NCBI GenBank assembly: GCA_964614795.1
Contig: CAZTME010000068.1
Span: forward strand, 1-6,059
DNA: 6,059 bases
DNA from: CAZTME01 sp964614795
Lineage (GTDB): Bacteria > Patescibacteriota > Microgenomatia > UBA1400 > PJMF01
Direction: 5' to 3'
Shown here: positions 1 through 5,979 of the stretch, piece by piece
How positions within the stretch are numbered: the first letter of the stretch is position 1
Layout: each line of letters starts with the position of its first letter
The notes under the pieces: model-generated
What the model saw: the letters and a program-made list of their open reading frames with translations, nothing else
Database searches by the model: none
Told to the model about the DNA's origin: nothing
Translations under genes and position numbers: made by a program

Positions 1-1
1 G

Positions 2-271
2 GATTTCTTCGCCACCTGGTGTGGACCATGCAAAATGATCGCTCCTGTTATTGAAGATCTAGCTCAAGAATATGAAGGTAAGGCCATCATCGCTAAAGTT
101 GACGTTGATCAACAAGGAGCATTAGCTCAAAGATTTGGTGTCATGAGTATCCCCACCCTCTATGTATTTAAAAATGGTGAAGTGGTAGACAAACAAATGG
201 GCTTTGTTCCCAAACCACACTTGCAAGCGATGATTGACAAGCATCTTGAAAAAACTGAAGCTGAAAAATAA
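2..271 (+). CDS. trxA: Thioredoxin, 5'-truncated by the window edge
   Basis: This is the C-terminal 89 residues of a cytosolic thioredoxin, a small dithiol protein that reduces protein disulfides and is recharged by thioredoxin reductase. The frame is open from base 2 and begins DFFATWCGPCKM, so the catalytic WCGPC (bases 17-31) and the preceding beta-strand are present. The first ATG in the window (35) lies inside the active-site helix and is not the true start. After the active site come the VDVDQ strand, the cis-proline motif SIPT, the following YVFKNGE strand and turn, and a Lys/Glu-rich C-terminal helix. Thioredoxins are about 105-110 residues, so roughly 20 N-terminal residues lie upstream of the window. 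The stop (TAA) is 63 nt before trxB, its functional partner on the same strand. Family assignment is essentially certain; only the start and promoter are unseen. Confidence 0.96.
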   Translation, partial: DFFATWCGPCKMIAPVIEDLAQEYEGKAIIAKVDVDQQGALAQRFGVMSIPTLYVFKNGEVVDKQMGFVPKPHLQAMIDKHLEKTEAEK

Positions 272-334
272 TTGAGTTAATTATTTTTGAAAAGAATACA
301 GAAGCGGTGAACTTTCACCAATAAAAGGAGAGAC
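272..334 (+). promoter_or_regulatory. trxA-trxB spacer with a GGTGAA/TTCACC dyad and the trxB ribosome-binding site
   Basis: The 63-nt spacer holds a perfect dyad, GGTGAA-CT-TTCACC, at 306-319. It is followed by AAGGAG at 325-330, four bases before the trxB ATG, which fixes that start. As RNA the dyad gives a 5-bp stem with a 4-nt loop directly before the Shine-Dalgarno; as DNA it could be a small operator. No U-tract follows it, so it is not an intrinsic terminator. A weak promoter-like pair is also present: TTGAGT at 272-277 and AATACA at 295-300, spaced 17 bp, with only three matches in the -10. Co-transcription with trxA is the simpler reading. The dyad and Shine-Dalgarno are seen directly; any regulatory role is inference. 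Confidence 0.45.
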
Positions 335-1399
335 ATGTCCAAACATTCGCAAGTATTGATTATTGGATCTGGTCCGGCAGCTTATACGGCCGGCATTTAT
401 ACGGGTCGAGCCAAATTATCCACCACAATTTTAGCCGGTGAGCAACCGGGCGGACAGTTAATGTGGACCACGGACATTGAGAACTTCCCAGGTTTTCCCA
501 ATGGTAAATCCGGTCAAGATTTGATGATGGACATGCAACAACAGGCAGAGCGCTTTGGAGCGGAAATTCAATATGAGTATGCAACAACCATAGATACTTC
601 TAGTCAACCTTTTAAGGTTTGGAACAACATGCCTGAAGGTGTATTCGCCAATGATGTTTTTACCGGAAAAAAATCACTTTCTTTTAAAGAAGCAAGAGCA
701 TTTATCATGAAGCAAGAGCCGGCCTACACCGCCGATAGCATCATCTTAGCTGTAGGCGCAACTTCAGTCATGCTCAATGTTGAAGGAGAAACTGAATTTC
801 TTGGAAAAGGTGTGAGTACGTGTGCTGTTTGTGATGCGGCTTTTTACAAAGATAAAGATACATTTGTTGTAGGTGGTGGAGATAGTGCCATGGAAGACAC
901 ATTAGCCTTAACGAAATTTGCCAAATCTGTCACTGTCATTCATAGAAGAGATGCTTTCAAAGCAAGCAAGATCATGCAAGAAAGAGTCCTTTCACACAAG
1001 AAAGTAAAAGTTCTTTGGAATTCATCAATTACTTCTATAAAAGGAAGTGATAAGGTTGAAACAATTACCGTCAATCAAAATGATAAAGAAATGGAACTTA
1101 AAGCGGATGGTGTCTTTATTGCCATTGGTCATCGTCCTTCCACCGCTTTTCTTCAAGGTATCGTAGCGTTAGATGATCACGGATATATTCTCACCAGAAT
1201 GAGCTTAAGTGACGCTGGTTTGAAAATGGCAAAAAAAGCCACCAAAGAAAACTTAATACAATTTCCTACCTGCACTTCTATTGAAGGAATTTTTGCCAGC
1301 GGAGATAGCGTTGATGTGAGATACAAACAAGCCATTACCGCGGCCGGAATGGGTTGCATGTCGGCCATAGATGCAGAACGCTGGCTGGAAAATCGTTAA
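335..1399 (+). CDS. trxB: Thioredoxin-disulfide reductase (NADPH, FAD) with two extra segments
   Basis: This low-molecular-weight flavoprotein passes electrons from NADPH through FAD and a redox-active cysteine pair to thioredoxin. The 354 residues show the N-terminal FAD dinucleotide fold GSGPAAYTAG (11-20), PGGQL (38-42), the active-site CAVCD (Cys163/Cys166), the NADPH-binding GGGDSA (180-185) and HRR (203-205), AIGHRP (263-268), and the C-terminal FAD motif ASGD (321-324) followed by QAITAAGMGC (332-341). The start is supported by AAGGAG just upstream. E. coli TrxB is 321 residues. The excess lies in about 30 residues at roughly 97-131, where homologues have a short beta-turn before the ILAVGA strand, and about 15-20 residues at roughly 288-312, just before GIFASGD. 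All catalytic and cofactor motifs are intact, so it should be active. It lies between trxA and the dehydrogenase gene, probably in one transcript. Confidence 0.96.
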   Translation: MSKHSQVLIIGSGPAAYTAGIYTGRAKLSTTILAGEQPGGQLMWTTDIENFPGFPNGKSGQDLMMDMQQQAERFGAEIQYEYATTIDTSSQPFKVWNNMPEGVFANDVFTGKKSLSFKEARAFIMKQEPAYTADSIILAVGATSVMLNVEGETEFLGKGVSTCAVCDAAFYKDKDTFVVGGGDSAMEDTLALTKFAKSVTVIHRRDAFKASKIMQERVLSHKKVKVLWNSSITSIKGSDKVETITVNQNDKEMELKADGVFIAIGHRPSTAFLQGIVALDDHGYILTRMSLSDAGLKMAKKATKENLIQFPTCTSIEGIFASGDSVDVRYKQAITAAGMGCMSAIDAERWLENR

Positions 1400-1430
1400 T
1401 CGGTATTTATTTCATAAAAGAAAGTGAACT

Positions 1431-2738
1431 ATGTCATCACCATGGAAAAACGCATTAACTCAATTAAATGCAGCAGCAACAAAATTAAGAAATGAGTACA
1501 AAGATAAAAAAGCATTCGATCAAGCAATCAAAACCCTAAGCACGCCGGATAAAGTGTTGGAAACTGAACTGGAAATTAATCTCGATTCTGGCAAAAAAGC
1601 CAAGTTTAAAGCTTACAGAAGTCAACATAACAAATCTAGAGGTCCATATAAAGGCGGACTGCGCTTTCATCCCCAAGTTAATAAAGAAGAAGTCCAAGCT
1701 CTTTCTATGTGGATGACTTGGAAATGCGCGGTCACCGGCATTCCTTACGGTGGAGGCAAAGGTGGTATCGCAGTTGATCCGCACTCACTTTCATCAAAAG
1801 AATTGGAAAGATTATCTAGAGCATTCACCCGCTTTCTGGCTCCTCATATTGGGCCCTGGACGGATATTCCCGCTCCGGATGTAAACACCAATGGTCAAAT
1901 TATGGCTTGGATGGTAGATGAATGGGAAAAAGCCTCTCGTCAAGCAGGCTCTCTTCAAACAAACCCGCTGGCCACTTTTACCGGCAAGCCACTAACTTTA
2001 GGTGGCTCCGAAGGTCGTGAAGAAGCAACGGGTCTGGGCGGTGTTCATGTCTTGAAATCGTTAGCTAAAGCTCAAGGCTGGAATCGTCCTCAAGACATCA
2101 CTGTTGCCATTCAAGGTTTTGGCAATGTTGGCTATTGGTTTGCCCACCATGCAGACTTACTGGGTTTTAAAATAGTAGCTATTTCTGACTCCAAGGGTGG
2201 TATCTATGTAAAAGAAGGTCTTAATCCGGAAAAAACACTCGAATGTAAAAAGAGAACCGGTCGTATTTCCGAATGTGCTTGCACGAAAAAAAATTGCGAT
2301 CTTTCTCTGGGCAAGAGTATAACAAACGAAGAGTTGCTTGAACTTCCCGTTGATATTCTTGTGCCGGCAGCTCTGGAAAATGTAATTTCCGAAAAAAATG
2401 CCCACAATATTCAAGCTAAATACATCATTGAAATGGCTAATGGTCCAACCACTCCGGAAGCGGAAAAAATTCTCAGTGAAAATGATGTGATTGTTATTCC
2501 CGATGTCCTCGCCAATGCCGGAGGCGTTACAGTTTCATATTTTGAATGGGTGCAAAATTTAAGCGGGTACTATTGGCCAAAAACGGAAGTCTTAGCCAAA
2601 TTGGAACCATTAATGCTTGATGCTTTTAATCGCATGTGGAAAACACATCTTGATCAAGCTGTAACACCCAGAGAGGCAACCTATGTGGCCGCTTTAAGAC
2701 AAGTGGTAGATGCTCTACTGGTACGTGGCGCTCAATAG
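1431..2738 (+). CDS. gdhA: Glu/Leu/Phe/Val dehydrogenase family, most likely glutamate dehydrogenase
   Basis: This 435-residue enzyme most likely interconverts glutamate and 2-oxoglutarate plus ammonia with NAD(P)H, in the hexameric family. The substrate-domain landmarks are all present: GPYKGGLRFHP (71-81) with Lys74, Lys98, the signature IPYGGGKGG with catalytic Lys110, and IPAPDV with Asp150. The Rossmann nucleotide-binding domain begins at IQGFGNVG (227-234), with SDSKGG (252-257) after the second strand. The sequence style (TGKPLTLGGSEGREEATG, DSKGGIY, ITNEELLEL, ANAGGVTVSYFEW) resembles the archaeal/Thermotoga-type small hexameric enzymes. Cofactor preference cannot be decided from the motif. 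An insert of about 8-9 residues between TG (276-277) and ITNEEL (297) carries Cys282, Cys284 and Cys289, with Cys272 nearby. An in-frame TGA two codons before the ATG fixes the earliest start; the Shine-Dalgarno is weak (AAAGAAAGTGA). Leucine or phenylalanine specificity is a less likely alternative. Confidence 0.93.
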   Translation: MSSPWKNALTQLNAAATKLRNEYKDKKAFDQAIKTLSTPDKVLETELEINLDSGKKAKFKAYRSQHNKSRGPYKGGLRFHPQVNKEEVQALSMWMTWKCAVTGIPYGGGKGGIAVDPHSLSSKELERLSRAFTRFLAPHIGPWTDIPAPDVNTNGQIMAWMVDEWEKASRQAGSLQTNPLATFTGKPLTLGGSEGREEATGLGGVHVLKSLAKAQGWNRPQDITVAIQGFGNVGYWFAHHADLLGFKIVAISDSKGGIYVKEGLNPEKTLECKKRTGRISECACTKKNCDLSLGKSITNEELLELPVDILVPAALENVISEKNAHNIQAKYIIEMANGPTTPEAEKILSENDVIVIPDVLANAGGVTVSYFEWVQNLSGYYWPKTEVLAKLEPLMLDAFNRMWKTHLDQAVTPREATYVAALRQVVDALLVRGAQ

Positions 2739-2746
2739 GGTATAAT
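2718..2746 (+). promoter_or_regulatory. Candidate rpoD promoter with consensus -10 and almost no leader
   Basis: A perfect TATAAT lies at 2741-2746, immediately after the dehydrogenase stop codon. With a 17-bp spacer the -35 would be CTGGTA (2718-2723), only three of six matches to TTGACA, so the -35 is weak. Transcription would be expected to start near 2753, leaving about 7 nt before the rpoD ATG at 2760. The bases between are pyrimidine-rich with no Shine-Dalgarno. This implies a leaderless or nearly leaderless rpoD mRNA, in addition to possible read-through from the upstream genes. The hexamer is seen directly; promoter activity is inference. Confidence 0.55.
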
Positions 2747-2753
2747 ATACCCT
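2737..2753. repeat. Perfect palindrome AGGGTATA-A-TATACCCT over the rpoD -10 box
   Basis: Eight-base arms AGGGTATA (2737-2744) and TATACCCT (2746-2753) flank a single central A. The palindrome starts in the last two bases of the dehydrogenase stop codon, contains the whole TATAAT hexamer, and ends seven bases before the rpoD start. Its position fits an operator for a dimeric repressor of rpoD. It might instead be chance in an AT-rich promoter with flanking GGG/CCC. No second copy was seen in the window. Confidence 0.6.
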
Positions 2754-2759
2754 CTCCCT

Positions 2760-3851
2760 ATGAATGAAACGCCCACTGCATTAAAAAACGATCTCGAAAA
2801 ATTGTTTGCTCAATCCAAGTCTCGTGGTTACGTGACTCAAGAAGAAATTTTACATGCTTTTATAGAACCAGAAGAATATTTGGATGAGTTGGATGATTTT
2901 TACGACAAAATCATGCGCACGGGCATCGATATTTTTGAGTCCGTTTCGGAAGAAAAAGCTCAAGACGAAGTAGATTCGCTTACTCAAGAACTAGAACTTA
3001 TCTCATCCTTGGGAACCGGTGGTGTTTCCGATCCTGTGAGGATGTACCTTAAAGAAATTGGGCGTATTCCCCTACTCAATCGTGAAGAGGAAATTCGCTT
3101 GGCTCAAAAGGTCGAAGCCGGTGACATGCAAGCCAAACAACAATTAATTGATGCTAATTTGAGATTAGTTGTATCTATCGCTAAAAAATATATTGGCAGA
3201 GGCATGACCTTTTTAGATCTTATTCAAGAAGGCAACAAGGGCTTAATTAGAGCGGTAGAAAAATTTGACTGGACGAAAGGTTTTAAGTTTTCCACCTATG
3301 CCACCTGGTGGATTCGCCAAGCCATCACTCGCTCCATCGCCGATCAGGCGCGCACTATTCGCATTCCCGTTCACATGGTGGAAACCATCAATAAATTAAT
3401 GCGCACATCCAGACGCATGATGCAAGAATTAGGCAGAGAGCCAACTCCGGAAGAAATCGGGGCGGAAATGGAGATGGAGCCGGATAAAGTCAGAGAAATT
3501 TTGAAAATTTCACAAAATACCACCAGTTCAGAAGCACCTGTTGGCTCCGGGGATGATGAAAGCGTTTTGGGTGATTTTATTGCTGATGATAAGCAACTCT
3601 CTCCTTACGATGTTACTTCTCAACAAATGTTGCGTGAAAATATTGACGAAGTGCTTTCCGCATTAACAGACCGAGAAGCCAGGGTATTGCGCATGCGTTT
3701 TGGACTTTCTGGTAATAAAATGATGACGTTGGAAGAAGTGGGCAGAAAATTTGGCGTCACCAGAGAGCGTATCCGCCAAATTGAAGCCAAGGCTTTACGC
3801 AAACTCAAGCATCCCTCAAGACGCAAAAAATTGCAAGATTTTCTTGAATAA
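2760..3851 (+). CDS. rpoD: Primary RNA polymerase sigma factor (sigma-70/RpoD)
   Basis: This is the housekeeping sigma factor, which binds core RNA polymerase and recognises -35/-10 promoters. In the 363 residues a short region 1.1-like N-terminus (about 8-60) is followed by an acidic linker, region 1.2 (DPVRMYLKEIG, 91-101), and region 2 (about 126-212) with DLIQEGNKGLIRAVEKFD and the -10-melting YATWWIRQAITRSI (180-193). Region 3 begins around GREPTPEEI (225-233). The region 3.2 finger contains GDDESVLGDFI (264-274). Region 4 ends in the -35 helix-turn-helix TLEEVGRKFGVTRERIRQIE (323-342). The large non-conserved insert of proteobacterial RpoD is absent, so the length is typical of compact bacterial RpoD. 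The region 1.1-like segment and full domain set argue for a primary rather than alternative sigma. The start is bounded by an in-frame TAG at 2736-2738, which is also the stop of the preceding gene. There is no Shine-Dalgarno. Its neighbour dnaG is convergent. Confidence 0.97.
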   Translation: MNETPTALKNDLEKLFAQSKSRGYVTQEEILHAFIEPEEYLDELDDFYDKIMRTGIDIFESVSEEKAQDEVDSLTQELELISSLGTGGVSDPVRMYLKEIGRIPLLNREEEIRLAQKVEAGDMQAKQQLIDANLRLVVSIAKKYIGRGMTFLDLIQEGNKGLIRAVEKFDWTKGFKFSTYATWWIRQAITRSIADQARTIRIPVHMVETINKLMRTSRRMMQELGREPTPEEIGAEMEMEPDKVREILKISQNTTSSEAPVGSGDDESVLGDFIADDKQLSPYDVTSQQMLRENIDEVLSALTDREARVLRMRFGLSGNKMMTLEEVGRKFGVTRERIRQIEAKALRKLKHPSRRKKLQDFLE

Positions 3852-3892
3852 AAAAATCATTCTCTATTTTAAATTATCTAATAAAACTAGCT

Positions 3893-4076
3893 TCAACCGA
3901 TTAGACTTGTCGCACAATAAGAACACAATTCATTTGCTGATCTTTTGGTCATTTTTTTCCTTTGCTTGCTCCTTCAAGTAGCTTTTGGCTACTATCAGTT
4001 GTGAGCTCCTTGAAAATGTTCCAAAATCCATATCAAAGTAATTCATGTTTTTATTGCGTGACAAGTCCGATGTTGA
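3893..4076. repeat. Long imperfect inverted repeat filling the rpoD/dnaG gap; candidate structured RNA of about 180 nt
   Basis: The two halves of this convergent intergenic region are reverse complements of one another. Outer arms TCAAC (3893-3897) and GTTGA (4072-4076) pair. After a 6x4 internal loop, 3904-3925 pairs with 4046-4067 over 22 positions with 19 Watson-Crick pairs, two G.U and one A.C in the + strand RNA. Pairing continues as AATT (3927-3930) with AATT (4040-4043), TTTG (3933-3936) with CAAA (4034-4037), and TTTTGG (3943-3948) with CCAAAA (4021-4026), separated by small loops. A local apical hairpin AGTAGC-TTTTG-GCTACT sits at 3977-3993. The + strand is slightly favoured because its non-canonical pairs are G.U; on the - strand they become C.A. 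It could be a 6S-like or other regulatory RNA, a two-way terminator or a fold-back mobile-element remnant. No convincing promoter or target-site duplication was found, so identity is open. Confidence 0.6.
3938..3958 (+). terminator. Weak Rho-independent terminator after rpoD
   Basis: The stem TGATC/GGTCA (3938-3942 with 3947-3951, including one U.G pair) has a TTTT loop and is followed directly by seven Ts (3952-3958). It lies about 87 nt after the rpoD stop, in the right orientation. The stem is only 5 bp, so efficiency may be modest. The same bases also belong to the left arm of the larger inverted repeat, so the short hairpin and the long-range fold are mutually exclusive. Confidence 0.5.
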
Positions 4077-4081
4077 TTTGT

Positions 4082-5971
4082 TTAAGAATTTTCAATGGAA
4101 CGGCGTAAAGTAATTAAATCTTTCAATTTTTGTGAAAGAGCATCAATTTCCGCCAATTGAGCCAAAGTGGGATCTTCGATAGCTTCCAAGGTTTGGATTT
4201 GTTCTTGAATTGCTTTGATTTGAGCTACACTATCTATGATTTGTAATTTATTCCATACTTCTGACCAAATTTTCTCAGGACTGACGTTGCCTAATTGTTT
4301 TTCTAAAATGGGATTTGTGTGCCACTGAAACACTGTTTCTTTGAGATCTTCAGCCAATAATGGCGCGAGATCATTCATGTTTGATACGTGATGCTTGATA
4401 ATGAGAGTGAGAATGGCGCCAGCCGAAGGCTGGCGCCACCGCCTTCCACCCATAATTGTTGCTTTCTCCAAAAAAAGTGGAGAGGGTAATCTACTCCAAA
4501 CAAAAAGCACTTGATCTTCGGCTTTCTCTTCTAAAGATTTATTTACCTCTTTCTTTATTTGAGGCTGTTTTTTATCAACAAAACCTTTTAAAGACCTATT
4601 ACTCAAACTTTCGATGTCCGCATTTACCGCAGTCTTACTACTACCAATCAAATTAGCCAATAATTGCACATAATATTCTTTTTCCACCGCATGCTCAATT
4701 TTTTTTAAAAACGGACTCAGTTCGTAGAGAATTTTCTTCTTGCTTATCGGTGTGTCAATCCCATGTTGGGCTACAACAGTCGTAATTAAATATTCATATG
4801 CCGGCCGGCTTTTCTTGATTGTTTCTCGCCACAAATTGGGATTGTTTCTTGCCAATTCGTCTGGATCTTTGCCTTGAGGCACCACACTGACTTTCAACTC
4901 CAGCGGCGCTGATCGCGATAGAGGTGTTTCTTGCAATAAAGTTATGGCTCTTTTTGTCGCTTCCATGCCCGCTGAATCGGCATCTAAAGCCAAGATAATG
5001 CTATCCACTGTTCTTGATAGAGCAGTGACGTGATCCAAAGTAAGCGCTGAACCTTTCAATCCGGCTACATTACCAACATGAGCTTGAGCAGAACTAATCA
5101 CATCAAACTCGCCTTCTACCAAAACTATGCTTTTTTTCTCACGAATAGCTTGTCTATGTTCGGCAAAACCATAAAGCATTTTTCCTTTGTGATACAACAT
5201 GGTTTCGGGAGTATTAATGTATTTAGCCTCTTCGTGGTTGGAAGAATTACTTGCTTCTTGTGCACTAATTACACTCTTATCATTCTCAGCCAATTTTTTT
5301 TGATTTTTTGCTTGATTATCAACTAACAATCTCCCACTAAAACCCACCACTACCCCTCTCATATCTTTAAGCGGAAACATCACTCGATTTCTAAATCGGT
5401 CGTACCAGCCATTTTTACCTTTAATAATCAGTCCTGTTTGAGCGACTAATTCCGGATTATGTTTCTTTTTTTTCAACAAATATGTGCTCAAACCATCCCA
5501 GCTGTTGAGCGAATAACCCATGCCATAAAGCTGCCAAGTAGCTGAAAAAATACCTCGATTTTTAAGATATATTCTGGCTTCTTCGCCGGCTCGATGTTTG
5601 TTGAGTAAGTAGCTGTAGTATTCTTGCGCTTGATTTAAAATACCAAGTAAGTTTTGTCTAGTTTGATCCTGAGTGTCAAAACTTCGTTGCGATAGTGAAA
5701 TGCCGGCTTTTTCTGCCAAATGTCTTAACGCTTCGGCAAAAGTCATGCCGTCATATTTTTCTAAAAAAGTGAATACGTCGCCACTTTCATTACATCCAAA
5801 ACATTTGTATCTTTGCAATGATTCATTGACGTAAAAAGATGGGGATTTTTCTGCATGAAAAGGACACAGAGCTCTATAATTCGCACCAACTCTTTGCAGA
5901 GAAATTCTCGATCCTATTTCTGCAATAATATCACTCGCTTGCTTAACCTGCTCAATTTCGGATGAGGACAT
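4082..5971 (-). CDS. dnaG: DNA primase DnaG
   Basis: This enzyme makes the RNA primers that start leading- and Okazaki-strand synthesis, working with the replicative helicase. The 629 residues show the N-terminal CHC2 zinc-binding domain with Cys36, His39, Cys57 and Cys60, and a core with FRNRVMFPLKDMRGVVVGFSGR (193-214). The TOPRIM catalytic centre has VEGEFDVI with Glu286, ALDADSAG with Asp330 and Asp332, and GKDPDEL (367-373). A divergent C-terminal helicase-interaction region covers about 480-629. Length is normal for the family. EGEFD replaces the common EGYxD, but the catalytic Glu is kept. A low-complexity insert of about 27 residues (roughly 217-248, Asn/Ser/Lys/Glu-rich) interrupts the usual short loop before KYINTPET. 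A GC-rich palindrome encodes residues 512-519. An in-frame TAG at 5978-5980, two codons upstream of the ATG, excludes a longer N-terminus. No Shine-Dalgarno is visible. Confidence 0.97.
   Translation of the reverse strand: MSSSEIEQVKQASDIIAEIGSRISLQRVGANYRALCPFHAEKSPSFYVNESLQRYKCFGCNESGDVFTFLEKYDGMTFAEALRHLAEKAGISLSQRSFDTQDQTRQNLLGILNQAQEYYSYLLNKHRAGEEARIYLKNRGIFSATWQLYGMGYSLNSWDGLSTYLLKKKKHNPELVAQTGLIIKGKNGWYDRFRNRVMFPLKDMRGVVVGFSGRLLVDNQAKNQKKLAENDKSVISAQEASNSSNHEEAKYINTPETMLYHKGKMLYGFAEHRQAIREKKSIVLVEGEFDVISSAQAHVGNVAGLKGSALTLDHVTALSRTVDSIILALDADSAGMEATKRAITLLQETPLSRSAPLELKVSVVPQGKDPDELARNNPNLWRETIKKSRPAYEYLITTVVAQHGIDTPISKKKILYELSPFLKKIEHAVEKEYYVQLLANLIGSSKTAVNADIESLSNRSLKGFVDKKQPQIKKEVNKSLEEKAEDQVLFVWSRLPSPLFLEKATIMGGRRWRQPSAGAILTLIIKHHVSNMNDLAPLLAEDLKETVFQWHTNPILEKQLGNVSPEKIWSEVWNKLQIIDSVAQIKAIQEQIQTLEAIEDPTLAQLAEIDALSQKLKDLITLRRSIENS
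4414..4438. repeat. Perfect GC-rich 11+3+11 palindrome inside dnaG
   Basis: Arms TGGCGCCAGCC (4414-4424) and GGCTGGCGCCA (4428-4438) are exact reverse complements around GAA. On the coding (-) strand it reads as residues 512-519 (WRQPSAGA) plus the first base of the next codon. Nineteen of the 25 bases are G or C, against an AT-rich gene, and the hairpin would be very stable in mRNA. No U-tract follows on either strand, so it is not a terminator. It resembles a short palindromic repeat inserted in a protein-coding gene; that origin is inference, and no second copy occurs in the window. Confidence 0.8.
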
Positions 5972-5979
5972 ACTTCGCT

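Noticed and set aside
2157..2414. Antisense frames within the dehydrogenase gene
   Set aside because: They are shadows of a strongly conserved gene on the other strand, Phe-rich and without family features.
3751..3981. 76-codon + strand frame overlapping the rpoD 3' end
   Set aside because: It begins inside rpoD in another frame, runs through AT-rich intergenic sequence, shows no recognisable domain, and lacks a credible ribosome-binding site.
3977..3993. Hairpin AGTAGC-TTTTG-GCTACT as an intrinsic terminator
   Set aside because: No T-run follows on either strand. It is more likely the tip of the larger fold.
4003..4018. GAGCTCCTTGAAAATG as the start region of a + strand gene
   Set aside because: There is no purine-rich Shine-Dalgarno, and the 30-codon frame runs antisense into dnaG with no recognisable product.
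5078..5326. 82-codon + strand frame antisense to dnaG, hydrophobic in places
   Set aside because: Its hydrophobicity reflects the complement of Lys/Glu-rich primase codons; it has no supporting context.
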